This document shows positions 1 to 11,483 of a stretch of DNA of 64,000 bases, one piece after another. This DNA is from Anastrepha obliqua (taxonomy: Eukaryota; Arthropoda; Insecta; Diptera; Tephritidae), in the NCBI RefSeq assembly GCF_027943255.1, contig NC_072892.1:29907792-29971791 (forward strand), written 5' to 3'. A program made the translations under genes and the position numbers. The notes beneath the pieces were generated by a model, which ran no database searches, was not told the DNA's origin, and was given only the letters and a program-made list of their open reading frames with translations. Numbering within the stretch: position 1 is the first letter of the stretch; each line of letters starts with the position of its first letter.

Positions 1-530
1 GCCGGTCGTGAACGTGTCGAAGACGAAGAGCGTCCTGGGCGACCATCAACCTCAACTGACGAAGCTCACGTCCAACAAATCAAAGATTTGGTGTTGAAAA
101 ACCGTCGATTAACGATTAGAGACCTTGCTGATGATGTTGGCATATCGAAAGGCTCAGTCAATACCATTTTGAAGGATGTTTTGGGCCTCAAGCGCGTCAA
201 ATCTCGACTGGTACCGAAAACATTGAATTTTTTGGACTCGTAATTCGTGATCATTTCATCAAAAACTCAACCCATATCGTTCCGCAACCACCGTATTCAC
301 CTGATCTGGCACCGTGCGACTTCTGGCTGTTCAGCAGGCTCAAAAGACCGCTCCGGGGACACCGTTTTGACACGATAGAGGAGATTCAAGCCGCAACGAA
401 GACGGAACTGAAGGCCATCCCGGAAAGTGACTACAACCAGTGTTTCGAAAATTGGAAAAAACGTTGGCATAAGTGCATTGTGTCGGGAGGGGATTACTTT
501 GAAGGGGATGAAATTGATTTGGAAGAATAA
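1..530 (+). pseudogene. Mariner transposase, internally deleted, 5' end outside window
   Basis: The frame open from base 1 encodes a mariner-type helix-turn-helix region (GRERVEDEERPGRPS, then RLTIRDLADDVGISKGSVN). It ends at a TAA at 241-243. From 246 another frame gives the transposase C-terminus, with PPYSPDLAPCDFWLF holding the third catalytic Asp, and ends at TAA 528-530. Known mariners carry about 150 more residues between these parts, including the first two catalytic Asp, so the copy is internally deleted and frameshifted and cannot be active. The start lies before the window. The family call is from motif recognition. Confidence 0.85.
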
Positions 531-2880
531 ATAAAGAATTTTCAAAATAAATACAATGTCACCTTATTTTTTGGATTGTCCCAAATTCACTGAGAGCAAA
601 ATAGCGGTTCGCGGATGTCTCCACCCTCTGTATTCTCTCCACTGTGCCAGCGCACATCAATGAGGTACCAGCACTAAAGCAGCTCATTGAAGTTTTTTTT
701 TAAATTTAGTGTGTGCTCTAAACTGTCAAACCTTGTTCAGCTTTTACTTAGTTGAGCAAGAATAAAGTACCCACCAACTTTGTTGATATATCTCGCAACT
801 TTCAAACTTCAAATTTGATATTTTGCATTTGACGTTTTAAAGAATTCAAGCAACATCAAAATACACGCCATTGTTGTTCTTGCGCTATAGCTGCTGCTAC
901 TTATTGATGCACTTTGCTGATGACAGGAAATACTCCGTTTTATCCAAGTAGAATAATTTTTCAAAGGCGCTCACCAGAAACTTCCTAAGATTGCATGCAA
1001 GTTACAACAATATCTACCGTTATGAGTGTGTCTCTTTATAAACTTTGTCGCAAACTTTCTCTTGCTCTCCTTTGCCACTTCTTTCTTCCTTCGTCTTATT
1101 GGATAATTTCCTGCCGTCGGCTGCTTATTACCATAATCTGTACTGAATTATCTGTTGTTATGTTCAAGTGTTTCATTTACATGCACATGCACATGTGTGT
1201 CCTTGTATCTGTATGGATGTGTCTACAGTCATATGATACTTTGTTGCTGACATGTTATTGCCGACTGTTATTTTAGCCAAATGCAAGTGGAGAAACTTTT
1301 CTCATAAACATAAAAGTATTTTGAATTGTTGTGGCGAATTAGTAATTGCACATCTTCGTTACGGAAATTTCCTACTGCCGGTCTCACTTAAATGTGCAAG
1401 TATAAAGTGCAAAGTGGTTTATTATGCAAACATTCTGCCGTTCCTTTATCTAACTATTAGCATTTTAGGGTTATTAAAATTTTGTAAAGATGCTTGCCAA
1501 CTAATAAATTAATATTTGCAGACATATTTATATTATACTTACTTGCTGTCATTGTTGGGGAATGACTCTAAGGTCATTATAGTGGGATTAAGGCCAATAA
1601 AGAGAAAGACAGTGAGGGAGAGAGAGAGAGAGATAATACGTGCCAAATGATCTCTGTAATCTGCACGATGTACAGAGCATAAAGGTGGCGCCCATCTTCT
1701 ACCGCTATTTCGCTCTCAGAATTCTACGGAATCGCTGTGTGTGTGTGATATCATACTTGTGCAATTTATTCATGTGTTGTTTGTACAATTTCTTTTTCTT
1801 ATTGCAATATTGATTGCGTTTCCCCATTTCTCTCCACAAATACCGTAGTTACTGATACTGATCCGTGTTGAAGGCCATAGTGAGTTCGATAGTGGTTGGA
1901 AGCTTTTTGGCTTTTCGTATTTATATTAACAAACTTCTCATCATGAATAATAGTTTGTCTCAGGAATGTGGATAAAAAATCGCTTATTTTACTATGCCTT
2001 GAAATTTTAACACAACCTTCTCAGATATATTATCCAGGTATTAAACGAAGGAATAAGGATTTTTTCTATTTCTTTAGGCAATTTTTTTCGAAATTTTTTT
2101 TAGAAAATTCGATTTTTTTTTGCTATAGCCGTTTTATCACATGGCTTCATTTCGGAAAATTATAGCATTTTGGAACAAGTTAGAAAATATCCTTTCTAGT
2201 AAACAGATCTAGCATTTTAAAGGCAACTCGTAAAAAAGCTGGATCTCTGTTTTCCTTTCAACCTTAAAACGGCACGCAATGGCGACATGATAGTAGAGGC
2301 CAGTTGATTTGGGTGCCATGGAAGACGACCTCGGTATTTGCTGGTTACATTTTTTATTTCCTCTTTGATTAAAAGATAATGAATTTGAGCATTCCTCACG
2401 TAACACGGAGCGTTTACCAGGGTGCGTAGTTGGAACGTTGCAAAATTTTCAAGTTTGAATCCAATGCTATGTTCGATTGCATAGGTCCAGACTGAGTTAT
2501 GTACAAATTTGTAAAGGATAAGGAAACCTTGTTGTTCAATGGGAGGGGGGATTTACGGTGTAAAAAGCAAAAAATGTTTAAAAAAATTACTCCTAGGGTT
2601 TTTCTTTTGGCAAAAATATGCGCTTTCAAATTAATGCCTAAGTATTTGGCAGTATAACATTGCTGAATTGAGGTTAGGTTTATTTGGATTTGTGGGCAGA
2701 TGGTAAAGGGGACATGTTAAGATTTATTTGCTTTCACTTTCAAACCCCAGCTCCGTAGCCATTTGGATATTTTATATGTACATATATGCCGATTTGGAGC
2801 TTAGAAGAGGTTTGTGTGGGATCTGCTGCTGGCGTCATAAGAGCAGTAAAGATTTCCATCACTCCAACTCATTTTGTTTT
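531..2880. other. Gene-free AT-rich stretch
   Basis: I see no supported gene here. It holds a short (GA)n run near 1615-1636 and two members of a small dispersed repeat, at about 585-640 and, inverted, at about 1684-1728. That repeat recurs at 8556-8612. The small open frames at 995-1512 look like chance openings. Confidence 0.5.
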
Positions 2881-2892
2881 TAATTTAGTAAA

Positions 2893-3445
2893 AAAGTTAG
2901 GTTAGGTTAGGTTAAGGCGATTGTCCTGTGGAACACACTCATTGGGTTACCCCGTGGGGAACTTGTACTTATCTCTCCTAAAATCAATGAGTGCTTTTCA
3001 AAAATTGTAGAGTATAAAAAAAGAATAGCTAACCTACGTCGGGATAGAGGAGTACAATGGCACAGAAGGTTCGATATCGTCTCTTCCTCTGCCTCATCTA
3101 GACAGCTTCTGCTGAAGCCATCACAGAAGATGGGCGTGCGAACCTATTAGGGAGTGACCCGTTTTCACTGAGATCACTGTGCTGAGACTATGCTTATTTT
3201 GGCTTAGCAGAGATTCCGTGCATTTAGCATTGAGAGTCGACGACAATTCTTGGGCGATTCTGCAGGTGGTTTCCTTACGCCATCTTTCATTCGCTGCTCT
3301 TACGATTTTCTCAAAAATAATTAGCTTACATGTTTCTAAGGGTATGCTTATGTCATAATCTATGTACACAACGGTCTATTTGCTGCCGAGTCTCGCTAGT
3401 TTAGCGGCTCTGCAGTTACCCTCAATAACGCAATGGCAAGAAACC
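2893..3445 (-). pseudogene. Non-LTR retrotransposon 3' fragment (RNase H and zinc-knuckle region)
   Basis: Read on the minus strand, about 3445 to 3376 gives a decayed RNase H ending (EGNCRAAKLARLG). It is followed at 3369-3121 by a segment with NERWRKETTCRIAQELSS and the closing KTGHSLIG motif. A shifted frame at about 3120-3020 shows CDGFSRSCLDEAEEETISNL then LCHC, a Cys/His knuckle found at the end of many insect LINEs. The element ends near 2893 in a short (CTAAC)n-type tail, seen on the + strand as GTTAGGTTAGGTTAGGTTAA. It is frameshifted and 5'-truncated. Confidence 0.7.
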
Positions 3446-3557
3446 GATGCTACCTTTAGGTGTAAAGGTGAAATGATCCGCCATTTCGTTAGGCGGTATT
3501 TCATGGCTACCTTGGAGGTTGACGACTGCAGTAGAAAAGTTTTTGAAAAAAAAAATT

Positions 3558-3582
3558 GGATGATTAATTTTGCGCCACTTTG
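3558..3582 (+). repeat. Solo terminal repeat of the GGCGCAAAATTAATCA MITE family
   Basis: GATGATTAATTTTGCGCCAC is the right end of a MITE family that is more complete at 45,598-46,018 and 50,080-50,311. Here almost nothing else of the element remains. Confidence 0.6.
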
Positions 3583-4574
3583 AATTTCGGACATTCAATG
3601 ATCTGCTTATTTTATACATCTACAGAAGCGTGCATCATGTTCTATTACTGTAATATATCATGAAATTTACACATACATATGTATGTATGTTTGTACATTA
3701 CCTTCCAGTATCAAAGAATACCTTCACCACCTGAAGTGATCTTCACCCGCTGCTGACTGCAACCTACACACACCCGTAAACAGGGTAAGCCGTGTATCTA
3801 CATATAAAAAAGTGTAGACAAATATTCCACATGCCACTAACTTTATGATATTTCCTAACGCCTTTTTTACCCTCCACTTCCGCACGCCAGAAGCAGCTTG
3901 CACCGCTCGGTTTGTTTTTGTTTTTTTTTTCCTACTACTTTTTGTACTTCGACAAAACTTCGGGGTGCTCAAGCAGAAATCGAATCTAGAAGTACAGCGT
4001 TGGTAGATGACACTTAACGAGTACATGCCCCTAGATTCGAGTATAGGCATGCATGCAGGCGAATATGCCACCGCACGACATATTCCGATTGTAGCGCGTA
4101 CTCGTATGCACATAAAGTCCAGGTGTGCAACCGTTGCGGCACGTACCATGATCGCCCCGGTGAATGACGGCAAGCGTGCGAGTGCGTGTGAGTGTGTGTG
4201 TGTGATTGAGCAAAATTCGGGAGGAACGGCTGCTCAAATTATATGTTTCATGTACATTTTCCAGCACTGGAAAGAAGGGGACGAGGTAGGGGAAAAGTAA
4301 TTTACTATAAAATCTGTCAAGTCGCTTTAACAATGACGCGAATGCAAAGCGAAAAAAGTAAGAAAAAGGAAAGAGAGAAAAGATAAATATGAATGTTACT
4401 TATTCAATGGAGAAAATGCGTTTTCCTGCGAGTATTACAAATTTTGTGGTTTAGTTTTGGCAATTAATTCTTTCCTTCATAAGAACTCGCGCTTTGCTCT
4501 TTTACGATTCTTTATTTGTGCGAAAAACCTTTGTGCGAAAATAAAAGAATTATTAATGAATTTAAGTTTTATTA
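3583..4574. other. Gene-free stretch
   Basis: It contains short TATG/CATA and GTGT microsatellites (about 3674-3692 and 4183-4204). No coding signal stands out: the open frames on both strands between 3724 and 4333 are overlapping and low in complexity. Confidence 0.45.
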
Positions 4575-4920
4575 TAAAGGGTGGTTAAGTTTCAAGGGCC
4601 GGTGGTGATTTTGAATAAAATACTATTTTTTTAGGAAATTATTGTCATTTCTCTTTATTATGATAATATTGGTATGGCTCAATTACGTATAAAATAAAAT
4701 ATCGGCCAAATAACCGCCGCGGTCTCGGCGGCACACCTCCATCCGATGGTCAAAATTTTCGATGACGCTGAGGCATAATTGAGGTTCTATGCCGTTAATT
4801 AGCCGAATTATCTCATCCTTTAGCTCTTTAATTGTTGCTAGGTTATCGACGTACAGCTTTTATTTCAAATAACCCCGAAGAAAGAAGTCCAACGGTGTCA
4901 AATCACATGATCTTGGCGGC
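4575..4920 (-). mobile_element. Tc1/mariner-like element, 3' part only
   Basis: This segment closely matches the left part of the element at 9019-9955, including the terminal sequence AAAGGGTGGTTAAGTTTCAA and the C-terminal transposase region on the minus strand. Similarity stops abruptly after 4920, so only the transposase 3' end and one terminal repeat survive. Confidence 0.75.
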
Positions 4921-5764
4921 ATACATTTTTTTTTATTAAATTTAATAAACATCCAGTAATTTTCTTTTTTCTAAAAAAATATTACCTGCATCAATTAAGC
5001 TGTGAGTCACTGTATTTTGGTGGTCCTGCAAAATTACACCGTATGAAATTAACCGAGTCTGTGCAATAAATAACGCAACTTAATATAACGGTTCTTTCAA
5101 ATTCACAACGAAGCGGTAATGCCATTTATACAAAAAGCGAAATTTCAGCAACAGCTTTAAATTTTTCCTAGCGGCACAGGGAAATCGATAGTTAAAGGCA
5201 GCGTACCTATTTTAATGACCATTAGTGTATATTGCGTGTTTGTGAGAAAACTTTAACCAAGAAATATTTTACTTGCCTGCTTGCATATATATTTGCAGCC
5301 AGTGCTTATTATCTCAGTGTATCAACTATTTATAGTTGGTTCTCCTGTAAATAAAATTAAAAAAAAATTAATAAATAAAAAAATATTTGATTGTTTTTTA
5401 ATAAAACAAATTTATTAAATCGAACTTCTCATTTCTTCTCTTTGCAGGACGATTTATAATGGATGGCGGAGATAAATAACACTTTGTTTGTGGTAAATTT
5501 CAAGCTAACAAAATAAAATTGCTTTAAGAAATATTTCCAATATTAATAGTATAAAAAGAGTAATTGAACATATATAGATATATTTAATACCTTCGAAAAT
5601 CGATGAATATTTAAATCGATGGGAGTAGACTTTTCGTTGGTTCTGAGGCTCCATTTAATTCAAGCTTGCAATATGTACCTAGAACTGCCATAAGTTCTGT
5701 TACAAGTTAAGTCCGTTATTATAGCAGTTTTTTCAATGAAGCTTGTTTTATTTAATCATGTAAA

Positions 5765-6730
5765 TATTAAAAAAAAAATTTAATTTTCATTCGAGGTAGT
5801 CACCATTTGCTTTTACACAAGCCTTCAAACGATTAGACTATTCAACTAATGCAGCGGCACGCACGGTTTCCATGGATGTTGACGTCGCTGCCCGAATCAC
5901 AGATTGTTTGGGATTCTCTAAATTTCTGTGAGGTCTTCGATAGGCCTTATTCTCCAATTCTGACTACAAACTGTAATCCAACGGATTCAGATCTGCGGCT
6001 ATGAACCCAGAAATATTGTTTGTTAGTCACTGCTGGGCGGTTTTTGTACTACTAACTACTTCACCATGCCTTCTAATACATCTTCCTGGTACACATTTGT
6101 CTCGGCCTTAACCCCTTTTTCGCAGAAACGAAGAGATGCCAGCGCCTTTACAAAACACTCCCCACCAAACCATTACGGAGGCTGGATGGTGCCACGCTGA
6201 ATAACATTTTTTGTGTCTTTAGAAGTTTTTCCATAGACTTTGTCGTTTTGCTTATTAAAAACTTCTTCAACAATGAAAATTTTCTCATCCGTGAAAATAA
6301 TATCTTCATGACCGTTGACCGCGCGCCACCGAAGGAGTTGCTTGCATTTGTCGAGTCTAATTTTCTTCAAGCGCGTTGTCAAAAGATGATTAGTTGAGCG
6401 ACGGAAGATCATATCTAGTTCGTCTTGACATGGATCTGGTCGAAACATACACTTCCCTGGACATAATTTTCTGCTTTTCAAGGGGATTTTTGCGAATTCT
6501 TTCTCGAACGGCTTTTATGGTTGCACTGGTTCGAACCACGCGAGTGGTCTTCCTTCTTTTTCTGTCTGTCACTTCAGATGTTTGGAAAAAAACGATTCAT
6601 CGTGCGGCAAAGATTCCCGAAATATTAAGTTTTTTCAACAATTTCTAGATCTCGCTTGCACTTTTACCATACTTTTGCAATGCGATTTTCCCTAGCTCCC
6701 CACTCCATGGCTAACAAGCGAAATTTGCTG
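5765..6730 (-). pseudogene. Tc1/mariner-superfamily transposase remnant (maT-like)
   Basis: Minus-strand frames spell decayed transposase. A basic DNA-binding region at 6572-6390 (RERIRKNPLEKQKIMSRE) is followed at 6481-6173 by KIRLDKCKQLLRWRAVNG, then IIFTDEKIFIVEEVFNKQND with the first catalytic Asp of the DEKxF type. Further on, about 6000-5800, a shifted frame resembles DLNPLDYSL and a C-terminus ending NGDYLE. The FTDEKIF and NPLDYSL wording suits the maT/DD37D-like branch better than classical mariner. Stops and frameshifts are frequent. I could not fix the terminal repeats, so the ends are approximate. Confidence 0.7.
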
Positions 6731-6974
6731 CGAAACTGATATTATTTATGAGTAGACAAGGCATATGAAGAAAAGCAAAAATAACGGAACTTTTTTCTGC
6801 GAATTTGTTCTCGCCGCGTGCATTGTAAAATTTGTCACAGAATTTATGGCAAGATTAAGTAATATTCCGATAGCACAATACTGAGACGTGTTTCTCACCT
6901 AACTTGAAATCCAAGACGGATTCACACAAGGTAAAGTTGCCAGGGAAAGTTGATTTGCTTTTTGTTTTCCTAGC

Positions 6975-7074
6975 GATTTGGCGGTGGGAGTGTCAAATTG
7001 TAATAGTTTTTCGTTTCTGCTTTACTTACTTATTTCTATTCCGATTGAAATTTTGACATTCAAACCGCCAAATC
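6975..7074. repeat. Short inverted repeat, about 23-bp arms
   Basis: The left arm 6975-6997 starts GATTTGGCGGT and ends GTGTCAAA. The right arm 7052-7074 is its near-exact reverse complement, ending ACCGCCAAATC. The 100-bp unit could be a very small MITE or a foldback remnant; no target duplication is evident. Confidence 0.6.
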
Positions 7075-7128
7075 AACAGACGCGATAACACAGCCAAGGG
7101 AATTCATACAAGGTAATAGCAGATATGC

Positions 7129-7410
7129 CGCGTTGACTGAATTTGGTATCGCTTCAAAACTAATACGGCTATGCAAAATGACGTTGAGCAATACCCCAAG
7201 CTCCATCAGAGTTCGCAAGGACCTCTTCGTGCCATTTAATGTCAAACCATGTTTGAGACTAGGCGAATCTCTATCGCGCAATTTCTTTAACCTGATGTTG
7301 GAGCAGGTGGTGTGAGCTGCAGAACTGAACTCAGCTGTCAGAATCTTTTACAAGAAAAGCGAGGCGAGTGGATCTAGAGCTGAAAGAAGGCAAAACGAAG
7401 TATCTCCTGT
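7129..7410 (+). pseudogene. LINE reverse-transcriptase fragment
   Basis: The + strand encodes LTEFGIASKLIRLCKMTLSN, then SIRVRKDLFVPFNVKPCLR, then LGESLSRNFFNLMLEQVVRA. This is the reverse-transcriptase segment around the usual GxRQGDxLSxxLFN motif of insect non-LTR elements. Gly, Asp and Arg positions of that motif are altered here, and both flanks are lost. Confidence 0.75.
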
Positions 7411-7528
7411 ATTCACACAAAAAGTCAGCATATTCGCTCAAACCCCTCACTTAGCATTTGACAGTTACAAATTTGAAAAAGTAGAAAGTAGTAGATATAA
7501 TATAGGCAAACAAGCTTCTAAAACGACG

Positions 7529-8322
7529 CACACTGGGGATTTAGCGGAAGAAAGTCAAATTTTCAACATACCACCTACGCAATGTTTAATGGTATTTCTA
7601 AATTCCAGAATAGAACCAACAATAAAATCAAAAAGAATTACGAAACTCCGACTTACAGTTTTTTTTTTATAGATATGTCAAAAGTATAATTTTTTATATA
7701 TTAGTATTGAACTGACTAAGAAAAAACTTCAAAGCCCAAGGTGGTTTTTTTCCTTTTGCTTGAGCCAACTTCCAATTTTTTATTTTTCATTTAGGGTACG
7801 ATATTTTTATATATTTTAGCCGGAAGAACAAAGGCTGTGAAGCATTTGATTATCTATTTATAATTAATTTTACGAAAAAAAAAAATCATATTCCTTCATA
7901 TTCTTGGATCTGCAAGTTGAGCTACATTTACCTACGGTCAGAAACTAGTATCAACGTGTTCCTTAATAGTGTCTCTTTCAGTTTTAATCAATTGCAGGTG
8001 CCACCAGGCGCCACTGATTATTTTTTGGCAATGATAATAACTAAACGCTTTCTAGTGTGTGCATAATGATAACGAAACACTTTTAATTTTGTTTTGACAT
8101 TTTGAGGGTAATTCAGAATTATGAACTTACATGTACCCTGTGCGTAAATATTTGCTGGCTTATATTAATAAAAAAAAAAAAAAATTAAATTTATGAATTT
8201 TAAAAAATATTGTTTTTTTAAATTTTTTTAAAAAATAGTTTTTAAACATGTTCACGTAAAAATGTAAATATTTTTGGGATGTATACTTTTTTCCGCATCT
8301 CTGTACAAAAATCCCCAGTGTG
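7529..8322. mobile_element. Non-autonomous DNA transposon with CGACG target duplication (Transib-like)
   Basis: The ends are inverted repeats, CACACTGGGGATTT at 7529 and AAATCCCCAGTGTG ending at 8322. The match extends imperfectly inward (GCGGAA, AAAGT). Both sides are flanked by CGACG (7524-7528 and 8323-8327). A 5-bp CGNCG duplication and a terminus beginning CAC are the known signature of Transib elements, relatives of the RAG1 recombinase. No transposase is visible inside, so this would be a non-autonomous copy. The superfamily call rests only on the ends. Confidence 0.55.
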
Positions 8323-8421
8323 CGACGCCCGCTCAACAGTTGTTTATGTCGAATTCTTTGAGAACCCAATATTGTTAAGGCAAGAATGATAGTATGAAAG
8401 TTTGCGCCCATCAGCGAACCG

Positions 8422-8539
8422 TGACGTCACATTGGTGCTCTTGCGTGAGAGTAATTTGAATACGCGAACAAGAATGCAAGATGAAGAAGAAATTACACAG
8501 ATGTTGTTTACACGAATAAATTACACAATTGTGACGTCA
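8422..8539. promoter_or_regulatory. Two palindromic CRE-like sites
   Basis: The perfect palindrome TGACGTCA, the CREB/ATF site, occurs at 8422-8429 and again at 8532-8539. Any function in pros control is inference; the pair lies just outside the end of the 7529-8322 transposon. Confidence 0.3.
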
Positions 8540-8632
8540 CACGCGCAGCGATTTTGTCAAATCCACTGAGAGCGGAATAGGGGTACAAGTGGAGCGCCAC
8601 CTTGGTATTCTACACATCGTGCGTTCAAAACA

Positions 8633-8888
8633 AAGCGAATCCATTAAAGGTGATGGCAGTGGACCGGCTGATTTGTTTTTTGTTTTCGCCGTATACATTC
8701 GGATGCCAGCACGAAATGAAATAACGAAAAGCTGTTCCATTCACGCTATCGTCGTATGCTTCTAACTTCAAATGAATGACGGCAGTTCAAAGCAGTTCGT
8801 CCTTTTCTTTTCTAATTTCTTTGACATTCTAATGTATGAAACGGTTTTGTTGTTGGTCTAATGCCATTACCTTTAATGAATGCGTCTT
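8633..8888 (-). mobile_element. MITE of the AAGGCG family, copy 1
   Basis: The left end is AAGCGAATCCATTAAAGGTG. The right end is the reverse complement of GACGCATTCATTAAAGGTAA, and GTTGTTGGTCTAATGCC lies just inside it. These match the ends of the copies at 42,051-42,250 and 45,115-45,295 in inverted orientation. It is non-coding. Confidence 0.7.
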
Positions 8889-9018
8889 AAATGAGTTGCA
8901 ACTGAAAACTCAGTGCGGCTCTCTTTTAAGGGATTATTTTGTCAAAAAATATAAACAAACGAATTAGTGTTGCATGTAGCATTTCAGCACTGATATCTGG
9001 GAATTTTATTTCGATTAT

Positions 9019-9955
9019 AAAGGCTGGTTAAGTTTCAAGGGCCGGTATTGATTTTGAATAAAATACAATTTTTTTAGGAAATTATTGTCATTTCTCTTTA
9101 TTATGATAATATTGGTATGGCTCAATTACGTATAAAACAAAATATCGGCCAAATGGCCTCCGCGGGCTCGGCAGCACACCTCCATCCGATGGTCAAAATT
9201 TTCGATGACGCTGAGGCATAATTGAGGTTCTATGTCGTTAATGGGTCGAATTATCTCATACTTTACCTCTTGAATTGTTGCTGGCTTATCCACGTACACC
9301 TTTTCTTTCAAATAACCTCAAAGAAAGAAGTACAACGGTGTCAAGTCACATGATCTTGGGGGCCAATTGACATCGCCGCGACATGAGATTATTCAGCCAT
9401 CAAATTTTTCGCGCAAAAGAGCCATTGTTTCGTTAGCTGTGTGACAAGTGCCTGTTGGCGTCCTGTTGAAACCACATATTGTCCACATCCATATCTTCCG
9501 ATTCGGGCCATAAAAAGTTCGTTATCATCTCACGATAGCGAACACTATTCACAGTAACTGCCTGACCGGCCTCATTTTGGAAAAAATACGGCCCAATGAT
9601 GCCGCCGGCCCATAAACCGCATCAAACAGTCACTCTTTGTGGGTGCATTGGTTTTTCGGCAATCACTCTTGGATTATCATTCGCCCAAAAGCGGCAATTC
9701 TGCTTATTGACGAATCCACTGAGGTGAAAATGTGCCTCATCACTGAAGATGAAGTGCGCGATATGCATTTTGATTTGAACACCCGTTTTCATAATGAGCC
9801 TGAATAACTTTAACGCGTTGCCCGATTGTGTATCTTTCCATGGTTAAAATTGAGTTAGTCTGAAATTGCAAAATATCAAATAAAATGCAAAAATACACTA
9901 GGCGTTTAGGGGTGGTTTACATTGAACATTGGCCCTTGAAATTTAACCACCCTTT
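9019..9955 (-). mobile_element. Tc1/mariner-like element with terminal repeats and deleted transposase
   Basis: The terminal inverted repeats read AAGGCTGGTTAAGTTTCAAG at the left and, inverted, AAAGGGTGGTTAAATTTCAA at the right. The transposase runs on the minus strand from ATG at 9841 (MERYTIGQRVKVIQAHYENG). About 30 codons later it jumps out of frame to FSDEAHFHLSGFVNKQNC, the first catalytic Asp region. The remainder has DMDVDNMWFQQD, with the second Asp, and ends ARGGHLADILFYT near 9126. An in-frame stop replaces the Trp after RVTV. The segment between the N-terminal helix and the DEAHF motif is missing. Inactive. Confidence 0.8.
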
Positions 9956-10089
9956 AGTTTAATTTAATTTATCTTATTTAAAAATTTTGTATTTCCTGTA
10001 TTTTTAATTCCCAAGTTGTATGCTTTTATGTGTTTATTTTTTTATTTCACTTTTTTTTCTAAGCATTATCCGACATCTACAGAAGCATG

Positions 10090-10300
10090 ACTGAATATTG
10101 TTGAAGTTGTAGAGATGAGGATGAGGATGAGGAAAAGGTTTCTAGGAAAATTAATTTTTCAATTTTCTACGGAATTGTCTGTCATGGGGATGGATCCAAT
10201 CTTGCGCTTCATAAGAGCTACAAAAATGGTTCCACGAAGAAAAATAAATGAGGTTCCCGTATCGCACAGTGGTATCACAACGGATCTGTAAGATCTAAGT
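10090..10300 (+). pseudogene. LINE 3' end fragment
   Basis: The + strand translates to a LINE C-terminal tail with [19 protein letters not shown]. It closely resembles [18 protein letters not shown] in the fragment at 23,040-23,412, and both are followed by a similar CACAGTGGTATC sequence. It is a second 5'-truncated copy of one family. Confidence 0.65.
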
Positions 10301-10639
10301 GAGTTGATCATACAGACCGGTAATCTAATCGAACCTATGGCATTACATTTCTTACTTATTTTGTATGTGAGTTAATTCTAACAATTTTGATATGCTTTTT
10401 TTCATGCGAATTATTCTGGACTCTAACTTTTATGAAAATATGTTCAAGTTTTTTATGGTTTTAAAAGCACAGAATTCGGTTTAATGAAACTAACGTTTGA
10501 AATTGGGTCTATCCCTGCATTTTGATGGGTTGTGATTGGTTCATATTGGGTAATCCTTATTATGCGTTTGACAAAGCGAATAATCGCACTATTTTTGTGT
10601 GAAAAATTACATCATTTAATCATTTAAATGTCCACCATG

Positions 10640-10965
10640 AGCACTTCTATAGGTAAACTCCGTCAAACAGTCGGTTTATGAATGCCTAAGTGCGGTGAAC
10701 GTCGAGATATCGATGTTGAAGGTTGAAGGTGGTTCAGCAACATTTTCCACTATAGCAACAATATTTTCTTTTATCCTCGACAGAACCAGTTTCTTGAGAG
10801 AACCAGCTTTTTCACCGACCTTTGAATTGTCTACTCATTCGGGCGATTATTTCCACCAAAAAAATTACGAATTTTTCGACATGTTCTTCTTAAAGCTGGC
10901 CCATTTTCCTAATAAATTTCAATAATTTTAACGCGTTTTTCTATCGTATAAAATTGTAAATCTGT
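10640..10965 (-). pseudogene. Tc1/mariner-like transposase, N-terminal fragment
   Basis: Minus-strand reading gives a decayed N-terminus (about KRVKIIEIYYENGPALRRTC, RKIRNFFGG, then SISRRSPHLGIHKPTV). It belongs to the same broad family as the 9019-9955 element and includes the DNA-binding part that copy lacks. No catalytic part follows. Confidence 0.6.
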
Positions 10966-11483
10966 CCTCTCGGCAAATGTAAAAGATCTTTATCATCATC
11001 ATAGTTCCCCGAGCTCCGTTGCAGAGCATAGAGCCAAAGCAAAATATGTCCACTCCGTTCAAATAAGCATGAAACCAGGCTGAAAGAGCACACAAACCCG
11101 GAGGCCACAGAGCTTGGCAAAACAGCCTGCACAAGAAGACTTCGAAGAACTAAGCCACGATATTTAGTCGCCAACACTGTATAATTGCTTGTAAAATATT
11201 TATAATTTTTTTTAAATTTCAATGTTAAGGATAGAATAATAATACTTCTTAACTTAAGCTAGGCGTAATACCATGAAATTTATACAAATTAACGTTTCAA
11301 TAAAAAAAAAACTTGCTGCCAGGTCAGGTTTTTGTTCACAGCTATCAAAGATGACATAAAAACGGTTCCGTCTAGGAATTATTTACTGCTTACATCTAGA
11401 CGCCACTTAAAATCCCATTTACTTATTAGCCAAGTACAGGAAATTGTTTCCAAACAAGCCGTTTCTTAGTGCAAACAAAGTAA

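Noticed and set aside
2896..2915. GTTAGG repeats resembling the arthropod telomere motif TTAGG
   Set aside because: Only about three copies, with period TTAGGT, placed exactly at the 3' end of a minus-strand LINE; best read as its tail. Flies do not use TTAGG telomeres.
4031..4333. Open frames of 97-149 codons on both strands at 3724-4333
   Set aside because: Mutually overlapping, Cys/His/Thr-rich from GTGT and CATA runs; no recognisable domain.
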